Part shown: piece by piece, positions 53,221 through 62,235 of the stretch | How the letters are laid out: each line of letters starts with the position of its first letter | Numbering within the stretch: position 1 is the first letter of the stretch | From: JAIEOG01 sp964519985 | GTDB lineage: Bacteria; Bdellovibrionota; FAC87; UBA2466 | Direction: 5' to 3' | Assembly: GCA_964519985.1 (NCBI GenBank) | Contig: CAZFMF010000011.1 | Span: 1-64,000, forward strand | DNA length: 64,000 nucleotides | The notes under the pieces: generated by a model | Told to the model about the DNA's origin: nothing | What the model saw: only the letters and a program-made list of their open reading frames with translations | Databases searched by the model: none | Made by a program: the position numbers and the translations under genes

Positions 53221-53423
53221 AACCCTCTGCTATCACATCGAAATCCCGATGCAAAGGCCATCGCCGACGGGTGTCCACTGCCTGTACACGCTAACCCATT
53301 GAAAACAGGGCCGTTGCCCCTCGCGCGGAAAAACCCCCGTGAGCGGGCAGTCAAAAAGCCATTCAACACCCTGCGTAAACCGCAGGCCTCTGACTTGCAA
53401 AATAGCGAGGTAGGGAGACACCA

Positions 53424-53684
53424 ATGAAACTCAACCAGGCTTTCTACTTCGTGACGCTTCTCACCTTGGCGACGCTTCCTGTGCTCGCGGAGCAAAAGGA
53501 AAACAAGCAAGCGAACTGCGAACTGCGGCTAGTTAGCAGCGCCGGAGCCGGCGAGATTTTCATGTCGATCTTCACCCGCAACGAAGAGGAATGCCTCTCG
53601 AAATCGGACCAAACCGTGGAAGCCAAATTCCATAAACGCAGCAATCTCGTTATCAAGCGCGGCGGCGCTGGTCCCCAGCAGTAA
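53424..53684 (+). CDS. Small secreted protein of unknown function (86 aa)
   Basis: A signal peptide (MKLNQAFYFVTLLTLATLPVLA) leads into 64 mature residues, charge-rich with two cysteines (ANCELRLVSS and EECLSKS) that could form a disulphide. AGGGAGA lies nine bases before the ATG. The 204 bases upstream (53221-53423) show no gene; they may hold its promoter. The family is not recognised. Confidence 0.65.
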   Translation: MKLNQAFYFVTLLTLATLPVLAEQKENKQANCELRLVSSAGAGEIFMSIFTRNEEECLSKSDQTVEAKFHKRSNLVIKRGGAGPQQ

Positions 53685-53726
53685 CTGTGTTGCTGCGAGC
53701 GTAGCTTGGCAGCCCCGCATCGCTTC

Positions 53727-53821
53727 GTCATTCCGAGCGTAGCGAAGGAATCCCGCATCGCTTCGCGATGCGAGGTTGCTTCGGGCCTGGCGGCCCTCGC
53801 AATGACGGCCCTCGCAATGAC
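53727..53821. repeat. REP-like dispersed repeat, copy D (composite)
   Basis: GTCATTCCGAGCGTAGCGAAGGAATC, then a GCATCGCTTCGCGATGC hairpin, then GGTTGCTTCGGGCCTGGCGGCCCTCGCAATGACGG, with CGGCCCTCGCAATGA repeated in tandem at the end. It has the same ends as copies A and C and lies between the small secreted protein and fur. Confidence 0.75.
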
Positions 53822-53861
53822 GGAACTTGCCCTAAATCCGAGCAAAAGCTAATCTCCGGGC

Positions 53862-54305
53862 ATGCCTCGCCAGGAAGAAGAAGCTGCGCATTTTAAGCGC
53901 CTTTTAGATGCCAAGGGCCTCAAGCTCACCCACGAGCGCCAGCAGCTCCTGGAAGAGATTCTCAAAATCAAACACCACTTCGATGCCGATGGGCTCTACG
54001 AGCTTCTTAAGGAAAAGGGCTTACGGATTTCGCGCGACACCGTCTACCGCACCCTTCCCCTTTTTCTGGAGTGCGGCGTCGTGCAAAAAAGCGTGGGCGA
54101 TGGCCGGCGCGAATACTTCGAGCGCATCGGCTCCAAAGGCCATCACGATCATATGATCTGCATTCAGTGCAGCCGAATTATCGAATTCAAGTCCGATGAA
54201 ATCGAACGCATTCAGGATCAAGTCTGCAAAGACCACGGCTTTCGTCTCATCTTTCACGACCACCGCTTATTCGGCTATTGCCGTGATTGCCAATCTCGGA
54301 GCTAG
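53862..54305 (+). CDS. Fur-family metal-responsive repressor
   Basis: The 147-residue protein has the Fur winged helix (LKLTHERQQLLEEIL, then ISRDTVYRTLPLFLECGVV) and the metal sites: GHHDHMICIQC (H94-H97, C100, C103) and CRDC (C140, C143). It binds DNA when loaded with iron, zinc or manganese and represses uptake genes; which metal cannot be read reliably. The stop is three bases from the TTG of the PAP2 gene, so it heads a small operon with PAP2 and rhodanese. Confidence 0.93.
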   Translation: MPRQEEEAAHFKRLLDAKGLKLTHERQQLLEEILKIKHHFDADGLYELLKEKGLRISRDTVYRTLPLFLECGVVQKSVGDGRREYFERIGSKGHHDHMICIQCSRIIEFKSDEIERIQDQVCKDHGFRLIFHDHRLFGYCRDCQSRS

Positions 54306-54308
54306 AAA

Positions 54309-54857
54309 TTGGAAACGCTCTACTCTTGGGACTTGGGAGTTTACCGCTTCATCAATACGCATCTCACTGCGACTTGGTTAGATCCGACGATCTCCCTGCT
54401 CTCGTCCACCCTCTTCTGGACGGTCCTAATGGCACTCGCGTTCGGCGTGGCCGCGACGTTGCGCAAAACGCGCGCACTCAAACTGCTTGCCGCCATCGCC
54501 GTGGCGATTGCGATCAGCGATGCGACGACGACCTACCTTTTGAAACCAAAGTTCAATCGCGTGCGCCCCTGCCACTACCTCGAAGGAGCGCGGCGGGTGG
54601 GAAACATTTGCGGCAGCCGCGAAGGCATGCCTTCCAATCACGCGGCCAACGGAATGGCCGCCGCGATCTTGGTCGGGATCTTTGCGTCTCAAAGCTGGTT
54701 TGTACTGGCCCTCTTCTTCGCTTTGATCGTAGGCTTCACCCGTATTTACCTGGGGGTGCACTACCCTACCGATATTCTGGTGGGCTACCTCTTCGGGACG
54801 GGCTTTGGCGCCCTGGTCGCCCTTTTCTTTAGGCCATTATTGGGGAGAAAAACATGA
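54309..54857 (+). CDS. Membrane PAP2-family phosphatase
   Basis: The 182-residue membrane protein with five or six helices has the PAP2 signature: KPKFNRVRP, MPSNHAANGMAAA and RIYLGVHYPTDILVG. Members remove phosphate from undecaprenyl diphosphate, phosphatidylglycerol phosphate or phosphatidic acid; substrate unknown. The start is TTG 54309, three bases after the fur stop. The stop overlaps the rhodanese ATG by four bases. Confidence 0.9.
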   Translation: METLYSWDLGVYRFINTHLTATWLDPTISLLSSTLFWTVLMALAFGVAATLRKTRALKLLAAIAVAIAISDATTTYLLKPKFNRVRPCHYLEGARRVGNICGSREGMPSNHAANGMAAAILVGIFASQSWFVLALFFALIVGFTRIYLGVHYPTDILVGYLFGTGFGALVALFFRPLLGRKT

Positions 54858-55171
54858 GTTGGGAAATCACACCGCGGGAGCTGAAAGAACGCCTGGACCA
54901 AGGCGACGCCCTACAGGTGGTCGATGTGCGCGATGCGGAAGAATTGAAAATCGCCAGTCTCGGCGCGATCCACATCCCGCTGACTGACCTGGTGATGCGC
55001 TATCGCGAACTCGATCCGGAGCGAGAGACCGTATTGGTCTGCCACCACGGCATCCGCAGCGCGCAGGCGACACTCTTGCTCTCGCAACTGGGGTTCGACA
55101 AAGTGAAGAACCTTTCGGGTGGCATTGATCGCTGGTCGACCGACGTCGACCCCTTGGTGCCGAAATACTGA
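54854..55171 (+). CDS. Single-domain rhodanese (thiosulfate sulfurtransferase-like)
   Basis: The 105-residue protein is one rhodanese domain with active-site Cys63 in VCHHGIRSAQA and the typical strand VVDVRDAEELKIASLGAIHIP. It transfers sulfur to cyanide or, more likely, to protein or thiol acceptors in the cytoplasm. It is translationally coupled to the PAP2 gene, and its stop abuts the stop of the convergent oxidase gene. Confidence 0.93.
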   Translation: MSWEITPRELKERLDQGDALQVVDVRDAEELKIASLGAIHIPLTDLVMRYRELDPERETVLVCHHGIRSAQATLLLSQLGFDKVKNLSGGIDRWSTDVDPLVPKY

Positions 55172-55459
55172 TTAGCGTGCGGCGTAGTCGCAGAATAAGA
55201 AGATAAAGCCGATCGCCAGGCCCACCAGACCACTGCAGATCGTAATCCAGATCATCTTAGAAGCTTCCCGCACGTGCATGAAGATCCAGACGACTAAGAC
55301 GGCCTTGAACGTCGCGATGCCCATCGCGATGACGTTCGCGGCCGCGCCGAAGTCGTGGTACGCGACCCAGACCGTCGCCACCAACCCCAACATCAAAATG
55401 GCATAGACCACGTAGTACGCGAAGGTGGAATGCCCATGTTCGTGAGTGTGCGCTGCCAT
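55172..55459 (-). CDS. Cytochrome c oxidase subunit IV (COX4_pro)
   Basis: The 95-residue protein has three hydrophobic helices and the small subunit IV pattern (YYVVYAILMLGLVATVWVAYHDFG, AVLVVWIFMHVREASKM). It stabilises the haem-copper oxidase in the inner membrane. Its ATG shares one base with the coxC stop. It is the last gene of the respiratory operon. Histidine-rich N-terminus (AAHTHEHGH) is common in this family. Confidence 0.9.
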   Translation of the reverse strand: MAAHTHEHGHSTFAYYVVYAILMLGLVATVWVAYHDFGAAANVIAMGIATFKAVLVVWIFMHVREASKMIWITICSGLVGLAIGFIFLFCDYAAR

Positions 55460-56100
55460 CAGTATCGTCCTATGAGATAGAAAAGCGGGAACACGTAGAT
55501 CCAGATCAAGTCCACAAAGTGCCAGTAAAGGCCGACCATCTCCACGCGCTGGTAGCGTTCCTTCGGATACGCGCCGCGCGCCGCTTGGACCGTGAACCAG
55601 GCCAAGATCCCCACCCCAATCAAAACGTGAAACCCGTGCAATCCCGTTGCGCCAAAGTACAGGCTGTAGAAAAGCTGGGCTTCGTTGCCGTACGGGGTGT
55701 CGAAGTGCCAGAGTTTTCCCGGCACGGAGCCCACGTGGAATTTGTGGGCATACTCGAAATACTTAATAACCAAGAAGGCGATTCCGGCTGACATCGTGAC
55801 GCCCAACAAAAAGGTCAGGCGTTTTTTGAGTCCGCGCTGGGCCGCGTTCACCGCCAACGCCATGGTCAAACTGCTCGTGAGCAGAATGCCGGTGTTCAGT
55901 GTCCCGAGCTGCACATCCAGGTGGTGGCTCATGTCGTGGAACATCTGCGGGTGCAAGTACCGGTAAATCGTGTACGAGAAAAAGATCCCGCCGAAGAACA
56001 TGATTTCGGTCAGCAGAAACACCCACATCCCCAGACTGACGGATTCCCGTTGCTGGACGATGTCGTCGAAATGGTGCGCTAGATACGGGTTCGCGCTCAT
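55459..56100 (-). CDS. Cytochrome c oxidase subunit III
   Basis: ATG 56100 is chosen because it overlaps the coxA stop by four bases, and the protein then begins MSANPYLAHHFDD as in the family; the frame back to 56214 lies inside coxA. The 213 residues hold five helices and the subunit III motifs WVFLLTEIMFFGG, LNTGILLTSS and GATGLHGFHVLIG, with YWHFVDLIWIYVFPLFYL at the end. It helps oxygen entry and proton uptake. Confidence 0.93.
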   Translation of the reverse strand: MSANPYLAHHFDDIVQQRESVSLGMWVFLLTEIMFFGGIFFSYTIYRYLHPQMFHDMSHHLDVQLGTLNTGILLTSSLTMALAVNAAQRGLKKRLTFLLGVTMSAGIAFLVIKYFEYAHKFHVGSVPGKLWHFDTPYGNEAQLFYSLYFGATGLHGFHVLIGVGILAWFTVQAARGAYPKERYQRVEMVGLYWHFVDLIWIYVFPLFYLIGRY

Positions 56101-57710
56101 GTACTGGCCCTCACTGGGTACGCGTAGGCATCTTCCGTCACCACCACGGGGGAAGTGAAGTTTTCCGTGGGCGGCGGCGAGGGAATCTGCCATTCCAGCC
56201 CCTTCGCGCCCCACGGATTCGCCGGTGACTTTTCGCCCTTAAACAAAGAGTACATCAAGTAGATCACCGGCAAGACGTACCCGATCCCCAGCACGGTCGA
56301 CCCGAGTGTCGACATCACGTGGTAGATCTGAAACTCCGGCGGATAGTAATGATACCGGCGCGGATTGCCGAGATAGCCCACGATAAACTGCGGGAAGAAG
56401 GTAAAGTTGAAGCCTACGAAGACCAGGATCGCAGCAATCTTCGCCCAGAACTCGTTGTAAAGGCGCCCGGTCATCTTCGGCCACCAGAAGTGCAGGCCAC
56501 CCAGATAACCCATCAGCGCACCGCCCACCATGATGTAGTGGAAGTGCGCGACCACGAAGTAAGTGTCATGCAAGTGCACGTCGGTCGCGAGCGTCGACAA
56601 GAAGATTCCCGTCAAACCGCCGATGACAAACAACCCAATGAAGCCCAACGCGAAGAGCATCGGCGAATCGAGCGAAATAGAGCCCTTGTAGAGCGTCGCG
56701 GTATAGTTGAACGTCTTAATCGCGGACGGAACCGCCACCAAGAAACTGATCAGCGAGAAGACAACGCCGAGGTACGGCGATTGGCTACTCACAAACATAT
56801 GGTGGCCCCAGACCAGGAAACCCAAAACCGCGATCGCGATACTCGAAAACGCCACAAACCGGTAACCGAACATACGTTTGCGGGCAAAGGCCGTGACCAA
56901 TTCCGCGATGACGCCGAGTGAGGGCAGAATCATGATGTAAACCGCGGGGTGCGAATAGAACCAGAAAAGATGTTGGAACAGCACCGGATCGCCACCCTTG
57001 GCCGGATCGAAGATGCCAAAACCAAGCAGACGCTCAAGTGTCGCCAAGAAGAGCGTCACCGCGAGCACCGGCGTCGCCAGCACCATGATCAAGGACGTCG
57101 CGTACTGCGCCCAAATAAAGAGCGGCATCCGGAACCACGTCATGCCCGGCGCGCGCATCTTGTGGATCGTGACGATGAAATTGAAACCGGTAAAAATCGA
57201 CGAGAAACCCGCAATGAAAGCCCCGATCAGGGTCATTGCCACATGGCTCTTCGCAAACGCCGTGCTGTACGGGGTGTAGAAGGTCCAGCCCGTGTCGACA
57301 CCGCCGGCGAGGATCGCGTACAGGATGCAGGCGCCGCCCGCCATGTACAAGTACCAGCTCAAAAGGTTGATCTTCGGAAAGGCCAAATCCCGCGCGCCCA
57401 CCATTATGGGCACCAGAAAGTTTCCGAGCGTCGCCGGAATGGATGGCACCAAAAAGGCGAAGACCATGATCACGCCGTGCATGGTAAAAAGACGATTGTA
57501 AGTATCCGACTGCAACAAGTCGCCCTGCGGGGTCAGCAGATCCAAACGGAAAATGAACGCCGCCAAACCGCCCAAGAAAAAGAAAAAGGAAATCGACACG
57601 AGGTACAAGATCGCGATGCGCTTGTGATCCACGGTCAGCAGCCACGACCGAATCGTGTGGCCGTTGTTCAGATAATTCTTAGGCTCTTCCGCCGAATACA
57701 CCGCACTCAT
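56097..57710 (-). CDS. Cytochrome c oxidase subunit I (A2-type haem-copper oxidase)
   Basis: The 537-residue core subunit binds haem a and haem a3/CuB. Ligands are seen in LFTMHGVIM, WFYSHPAVYIMILP, GHHMF and HDTYFVVAHFHY. The YSHP motif replaces the Glu-containing GHPEVY of A1 enzymes, which places it in the A2 subfamily. It reduces oxygen to water and pumps protons across the inner membrane. Start codon ATG overlaps the coxB stop by four bases. Confidence 0.97.
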   Translation of the reverse strand: MSAVYSAEEPKNYLNNGHTIRSWLLTVDHKRIAILYLVSISFFFFLGGLAAFIFRLDLLTPQGDLLQSDTYNRLFTMHGVIMVFAFLVPSIPATLGNFLVPIMVGARDLAFPKINLLSWYLYMAGGACILYAILAGGVDTGWTFYTPYSTAFAKSHVAMTLIGAFIAGFSSIFTGFNFIVTIHKMRAPGMTWFRMPLFIWAQYATSLIMVLATPVLAVTLFLATLERLLGFGIFDPAKGGDPVLFQHLFWFYSHPAVYIMILPSLGVIAELVTAFARKRMFGYRFVAFSSIAIAVLGFLVWGHHMFVSSQSPYLGVVFSLISFLVAVPSAIKTFNYTATLYKGSISLDSPMLFALGFIGLFVIGGLTGIFLSTLATDVHLHDTYFVVAHFHYIMVGGALMGYLGGLHFWWPKMTGRLYNEFWAKIAAILVFVGFNFTFFPQFIVGYLGNPRRYHYYPPEFQIYHVMSTLGSTVLGIGYVLPVIYLMYSLFKGEKSPANPWGAKGLEWQIPSPPPTENFTSPVVVTEDAYAYPVRAST

Positions 57711-58717
57711 TTATGACTCCCAGAGGTCGACTTAATGTAGTCGATGACCTGCTTGATCTCGTCTTCCTTAATCACGCCCTGGTAGGGCGGCATCACGGGG
57801 TTGTACCCCTTCACTACTTTCGCCGTGGACATCAAGATGGATTCTCGGATGTAGTTTTCGTCGACCGTCACGGACGCACCATTGGCCAAAGCCACTTTGG
57901 TGCCGAAAATACCTTCTAGCTGCGGGGCCAATGTCGTGTTGCCGATCTGGTGGCACGCCCGGCACCCCTGCGACTCCAGCACCGCTTTGCCGGCGGCGCC
58001 CGGATCATTCGAAGAGACCACCACGGCCGCCGTGCCGCCCGCCGCGTTCACGGGCGTCCCGTCCCGATTCGGCCCGCCCTCGATCACCGGGCTCGCGAGC
58101 CAAGCTTCATAGTCCGCCACCGACATCACGATCACCTTGCCGACCATGCGGGAGTGCTCGGTGCCGCAGTATTCCGCGCAGAAAAGATGGTAAACACCGG
58201 CTTTCGTCGGTTCGAACCAGGTCGAACTGTAGCGCATGGGCAAAACATCCTGCTTAATACGGAAGGCCGGGACGTAGAAACTGTGGATCACGTCCTGGGA
58301 AATCATCGTCATCTTCACCGCCTTGCCCACCGGCAAGTGCAGCTCGTTGATTTCACGACGGCCATCGGGATGCTGGAATTTCCACATCCACTGCTTGCCG
58401 ACGGCGAAGATCTCCATCGTGCCGGTCGGGGGCGGATGATAGATGCCCAAGAAAAGTTTGGCGCCCCAAGCAAACAAAACCAATCCGATGAAAAGTGGGA
58501 TGAGCGACCAGCCGACTTCCATCAAATGGTGTTCATGCACTTCCTGCGCAACCTCATTGCCCGGACGGCGGCGATACTTGATGGCGAAGATCACGATCAG
58601 AGCGGAAATGACGACGACAAAGAACAGGCTCACCGCGATGAGCGCGAAGTAAAGCAAGTCAATATGGGGAGCGAGTTTAGACGCCTGCTCCGGGAAAAAA
58701 CTAAACTTTCCGTACAC
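57707..58717 (-). CDS. Cytochrome c oxidase subunit II with fused cytochrome c (caa3 type)
   Basis: Two membrane helices precede the CuA cupredoxin domain with the ligand set CAEYCGTEHSRM. A C-terminal cytochrome c domain has haem site CRACH and a methionine candidate in YNPVMPPYQG. The fusion makes the enzyme a caa3 oxidase that takes electrons through its own haem c, probably from alternative complex III. The GTG start overlaps the SCO gene by 17 bases. Confidence 0.96.
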   Translation of the reverse strand: MYGKFSFFPEQASKLAPHIDLLYFALIAVSLFFVVVISALIVIFAIKYRRRPGNEVAQEVHEHHLMEVGWSLIPLFIGLVLFAWGAKLFLGIYHPPPTGTMEIFAVGKQWMWKFQHPDGRREINELHLPVGKAVKMTMISQDVIHSFYVPAFRIKQDVLPMRYSSTWFEPTKAGVYHLFCAEYCGTEHSRMVGKVIVMSVADYEAWLASPVIEGGPNRDGTPVNAAGGTAAVVVSSNDPGAAGKAVLESQGCRACHQIGNTTLAPQLEGIFGTKVALANGASVTVDENYIRESILMSTAKVVKGYNPVMPPYQGVIKEDEIKQVIDYIKSTSGSHK

Positions 58718-59546
58718 TGTCTTCCTCTTCGCGTTTGCGTTGCTTTCGCTCGCGGCGCAGCATCGCCCAGATAAAGCCGCCGAGCGCCGTCACCGTCAGG
58801 CCGCTGAGACCGCGGACTACGCTCATGATGACAAAACCGTACTTCCCCTGCGTGGGATCGTATTTGTAGCAATACAGTAGAAGGTGATCCGCCAGCGTCC
58901 CGATCTTGTTCTCGCTCGCTTCCACCATCCCCAAGCGCAAATCGTTCGGGTTGTAATGAATCCCGTAGAGATAGCGCGAGATTTTACCTTTGGGCGTTGC
59001 GATCAAGATCCCGCTCGGATGAACGTATTCGCCCGTGCTGGGATCGTAGCGGTAAGTAAACCCGATGCTATCCGCCACTTTCTTGATCTGGCTTTCCTCG
59101 CCGGTCAGAAAGAAAGTGCCCGACTCGAGGTCGGGGCGATTGTAGGTATGCAGATAGGTTTTGCGCTTCTTCGCGGCCGCCTCCGGCGTTTCCGCCGGAT
59201 CGATGCTGATAAAAACAACCCGGTAGGCTTCCGGAACATTGAAGCGCACGCGGGAAAGCGCTTGGAAAGTTTCACGGTAAATCACCGTGCACATATTCGG
59301 GCATCGGGCGTAAGCCATGGCGAGCACGACCGGGCCCTTGCCAAAGACTTCCCCCAGCTTCATTTCCTTGCCGTCACTATTGGTGAAAACGGCATCCATC
59401 GGAAGCTGCGCGTTCAGCTTTTGGTCAAAGGCCAGCCCTTGAATAATCGTCTGGGTGGTATTGTACGCCCCACCGGTCGGGCGAAACCCGCCCTCGGCGA
59501 ATCCGAGACTCGAAGCCAAGAGCAGAATGGGAAACACGGCCCTCAC
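58701..59546 (-). CDS. SCO1/SenC copper chaperone
   Basis: A signal peptide (MRAVFPILLLASSLGFAEGG) precedes the thioredoxin-like SCO domain with copper ligands in CPNMC and a His in EYVHPSGILI. It delivers copper to the CuA site of subunit II. A C-terminal hydrophobic helix (GFVIMSVVRGLSGLTVTALGGFIWAML) with a basic tail anchors it, an addition frequent in act-cox operons. It starts at a GTG overlapping the preceding stop by four bases. Confidence 0.93.
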   Translation of the reverse strand: MRAVFPILLLASSLGFAEGGFRPTGGAYNTTQTIIQGLAFDQKLNAQLPMDAVFTNSDGKEMKLGEVFGKGPVVLAMAYARCPNMCTVIYRETFQALSRVRFNVPEAYRVVFISIDPAETPEAAAKKRKTYLHTYNRPDLESGTFFLTGEESQIKKVADSIGFTYRYDPSTGEYVHPSGILIATPKGKISRYLYGIHYNPNDLRLGMVEASENKIGTLADHLLLYCYKYDPTQGKYGFVIMSVVRGLSGLTVTALGGFIWAMLRRERKQRKREEEDSVRKV

Positions 59547-59911
59547 TTCGAGCCCCCTCGAGCCGGAAGGCCTTTGTCGATAACGAGATTCATCGCGCGC
59601 TGGATCGGAATGCGCACCACTCCCTGCGGTCGGTTCACCCAGCCGTACGTCGACAGATGCTCGAGCTGAGCCTTCTTAAAGGCGGCCATTTCGTCCTGCG
59701 GCCGCGATTGGAGCGGAGGAAACGTCATGGGCCGCTTCAAAACCAATTCCGGATCCGGGTGCATATGCGGCGTACCGTAAACATAGAAAACGAACGCACA
59801 GGTGGCGCCGATCATCGCAAAAAGCCCAATGGCCCACAGGAACAGCCCCTTAAGCGGCAGGTCCTTTTCGTAGTAATCGATCGTCGTCGAAGTTTCGGAG
59901 TGTTTTTGCAT
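59543..59911 (-). CDS. Small membrane protein of the act-cox operon (unknown subunit)
   Basis: ATG 59911 is chosen because it shares one base with the actF stop and gives a 122-residue protein. One hydrophobic helix (KGLFLWAIGLFAMIGATCAFVFYVYG, about 21-46) and a periplasmic C-terminal part (PPLQSRPQDEMAAFKK...STYGWVNRPQGVVRIPIQRAM) are seen. The 'YGWV.r..gvvrIPI..AM' end is a recurrent pattern of small proteins encoded between act and cox genes, possibly an assembly factor or subunit of the ACIII-oxidase supercomplex. Function is inference from position. Confidence 0.82.
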   Translation of the reverse strand: MQKHSETSTTIDYYEKDLPLKGLFLWAIGLFAMIGATCAFVFYVYGTPHMHPDPELVLKRPMTFPPLQSRPQDEMAAFKKAQLEHLSTYGWVNRPQGVVRIPIQRAMNLVIDKGLPARGGSK

Positions 59912-61116
59912 TAGTGCTTCTTCTCCGTATGGGGTTTGTCTTGCGGACCCCCGTGCGACCCACCATGCGGATGGTGCGCCAGTGCGTGAGCGGGATCGGG
60001 AATGCCCGCGCTTCTCCCCAAGAAAGCAAAGTAAAGGGCAGCCCAGAGACTGCCTAATGCCACTGGGGCCACGACGTCCATCCACTGGACGGGGAACGTG
60101 CCGATACGCACGCCCGGGGCGATGAGCCAGATCTGCTCGAACGCCCGGCCGAAGAGCAGGAAGAAAGCCACGCAAACGAGGAAGCGCGGATTCTTCTTGG
60201 CCCGAGCCGAGAGCAGTAGGCAGAACGGGATGGCCCATTGCAGCAGCGGCAGGATCGTACTCATCACCGGCCAACCGCCGATGCTACGCTCGTAGTACCA
60301 GAACGTTTCTTCCGGCAAGTTCCCCGACCAGATGATGAGGAACTGGGAAAGACTCATGTAGCCCCAGAGCATGATGCACATGAAAAGGAACTTGCCCAAG
60401 TCATGCAGATTCTTTTCATTCAACCAGGGGTTCGGAGTGGTCTTCGCCATCGCCACGAGACTGATGACAGAAATCGAAAAGGCGGACATCGCGCAGCCCA
60501 CTAGCGTAATGGCACCGAAGATACTCGAAAACCAGTGCGGCTCGACCGACATCACCCAATCAATGGCGGCAAAACTGACCGTGAGGACGAAGAGCAAAAG
60601 ACCGCCCGCGCTCAGGCGCTGCACGCGATGCACTTTGGACCAATCCGTGCTCCCCGGATTCGGAATCAGCCACCGGCGCAACCACCAGGCGAGAATAATC
60701 CAGAACACGAAATAACCCGCCGAGCGGATCATCCACCAATGAGCATTGAGATAAATCGCTTTACTCTGTAGCGCGGCGTCGTGGGCCACCAGTTCGTGAT
60801 TGGTCCACGGGTAGATCACGTTCATTCCTACCGCGATGGGCAGAAACAAGATCGCCATCGCCGGTAACGTGCACATCCCCGCTTCGAGGAATGGGCGAAT
60901 GGTCCAACCCCAGCGTCCGCCGGACAGGTTGTGCACCATGGTCAACCCAAGGCAACCCAGTGGAATCGCGATCGCAAAGGCATAGCCTTGCAAATACGAA
61001 AGAAAAAACTGCGGCCGATTCATCAGGAAACCGAAGACCAGCAGTCCGGCGCCGATCACGGCCGGCAGTACCATCATGCGCTTATAGGAAGCCGCGCCTG
61101 AAAACGCCAAACTCAT
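59911..61116 (-). CDS. actF: Alternative complex III subunit ActF (quinol-binding NrfD/PsrC-like membrane subunit)
   Basis: The 401-residue protein has about ten membrane helices of the NrfD/PsrC-related type (for example VYPWTNHELVAHDAALQSKAIYLN, DWVMSVEPHWFSSIFGAI). In ACIII it is the second quinone-type membrane subunit. The C-terminal His-rich tail (AHHPHGGSHGG) is cytoplasmic or periplasmic and of unknown role. Its start overlaps actE by four bases. Confidence 0.93.
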   Translation of the reverse strand: MSLAFSGAASYKRMMVLPAVIGAGLLVFGFLMNRPQFFLSYLQGYAFAIAIPLGCLGLTMVHNLSGGRWGWTIRPFLEAGMCTLPAMAILFLPIAVGMNVIYPWTNHELVAHDAALQSKAIYLNAHWWMIRSAGYFVFWIILAWWLRRWLIPNPGSTDWSKVHRVQRLSAGGLLLFVLTVSFAAIDWVMSVEPHWFSSIFGAITLVGCAMSAFSISVISLVAMAKTTPNPWLNEKNLHDLGKFLFMCIMLWGYMSLSQFLIIWSGNLPEETFWYYERSIGGWPVMSTILPLLQWAIPFCLLLSARAKKNPRFLVCVAFFLLFGRAFEQIWLIAPGVRIGTFPVQWMDVVAPVALGSLWAALYFAFLGRSAGIPDPAHALAHHPHGGSHGGPQDKPHTEKKH

Positions 61117-61706
61117 TTCATCGCCTCCAGCTTCGCGCGCTCTTCAGACGGAACGTCGGAAATCCGCGCGTCCTGGCTCAGTTGGAGCGCCCGAACGTAC
61201 GCGATGATCGCCCAGCGATCCTCCGCCTTCACCTGCGCGCCGTAGCCCGACATCATTCCGATGCCATTGGTAATCACGTTAAAGAAGTGGCTGACCGGAG
61301 CGGCTTTGAGCCGCGCTTCGGTGAACGCCGGTGGGCGTTTGAAACCACGCTGAACCACCATGCCCCAACCGTCGCCGGTGCGACTGTGGCAGGGAGAGCA
61401 GTAAATATTGTAACGGTTCATCCCGCGCTCGATTTCCTTGCGGGTAATGGGAAACGGAAAGTCCGTCACCGGCTTGCCGTCGACGATCCCCAGATTCAAA
61501 TGGTCGTCTTGATGGTGGTGGGGCACCGTTCCCGGCACCAACGGTCGAGACTCGCGCTTATCATCGAAGAAGTCCGATTTCCCAAAGGGACGGGACTTCT
61601 CCTGCTTGTACATCGCTTGCCGGCGCGAACAGGCTCCCAGCCCGATCACGACAATCAGCGCCAAGGCGCCGGCGAAAATGCGAGTCTGCTTAGGGCTGCA
61701 CTTCAT
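61113..61706 (-). CDS. actE: Alternative complex III subunit ActE (mono-haem cytochrome c lipoprotein)
   Basis: The lipoprotein signal (ALALIVVIGLGAC) is followed by a cytochrome c domain with haem site CSPCH and an axial Met candidate in NGIGMMSGYGAQV. In ACIII this subunit passes electrons to the downstream cytochrome or oxidase. The start overlaps actD by 17 bases. Confidence 0.93.
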   Translation of the reverse strand: MKCSPKQTRIFAGALALIVVIGLGACSRRQAMYKQEKSRPFGKSDFFDDKRESRPLVPGTVPHHHQDDHLNLGIVDGKPVTDFPFPITRKEIERGMNRYNIYCSPCHSRTGDGWGMVVQRGFKRPPAFTEARLKAAPVSHFFNVITNGIGMMSGYGAQVKAEDRWAIIAYVRALQLSQDARISDVPSEERAKLEAMK

Positions 61707-62235
61707 GGACGCCTCGCGGATTCAAACTCTTCAGAAATGCTTTGGTCTGACTCAAATCAAACTTCGGATCCGTTGCTTCAATGCCGATGAAGAACGCGTC
61801 CTTCGAAGCGCGCGCAAATTCGGGGACATTGAAAAGTGGGTGGTAGTGTCGCGGCAACCCGTTTAAACCAATCATGCCAAATACGGCCGTGAAGCCCGAG
61901 AGCAAAACGGTGAGCTCAAACATGATCGGAAAATACATCGGCCAGCTGAAAAGCGGGCGACCGCCCACGTTGATCGGATAATCAATGGCCGAAATCCAAA
62001 ACATCATGGCAAACGCCGTCAGCAAACCGGTGATTCCGCCCCCGAGAATGAGAAAGCCAATCCTCGAATGGTGCTTGCCCAACGCTTCAATGAGCCCTTC
62101 CACGGGAAAGGGCGAATAAGCGTCGGTCTTGGAATACCCCGCGGCGTGGACCTTACCCGCGGCTTCGATCAAGCTTTCCACCGTCGGGAATTCGGCGATG
62201 AGGCCGAAAGTCGTCGGCTCCTTTGCCTTATCCAT
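61690..62235 (-). CDS. actD: Alternative complex III subunit ActD (DUF3341)
   Basis: The 181-residue protein is a DUF3341 member: a cytoplasmic ferredoxin-like N-terminal part (IAEFPTVESLIEAAGKVHAAGYSKTDAYSPFPVEGL) and two membrane helices (GFLILGGGITGLLTAFAMMFW and a second one). It is a membrane subunit of ACIII. The start overlaps actC by eight bases. Confidence 0.92.
   Translation of the reverse strand: MDKAKEPTTFGLIAEFPTVESLIEAAGKVHAAGYSKTDAYSPFPVEGLIEALGKHHSRIGFLILGGGITGLLTAFAMMFWISAIDYPINVGGRPLFSWPMYFPIMFELTVLLSGFTAVFGMIGLNGLPRHYHPLFNVPEFARASKDAFFIGIEATDPKFDLSQTKAFLKSLNPRGVHEVQP

Noticed and set aside
56949..57716. Plus-strand open frame over coxA
   Set aside because: It lies wholly opposite a certain oxidase gene and is rich in Arg, Gln and His, as antisense frames in GC-rich DNA are.
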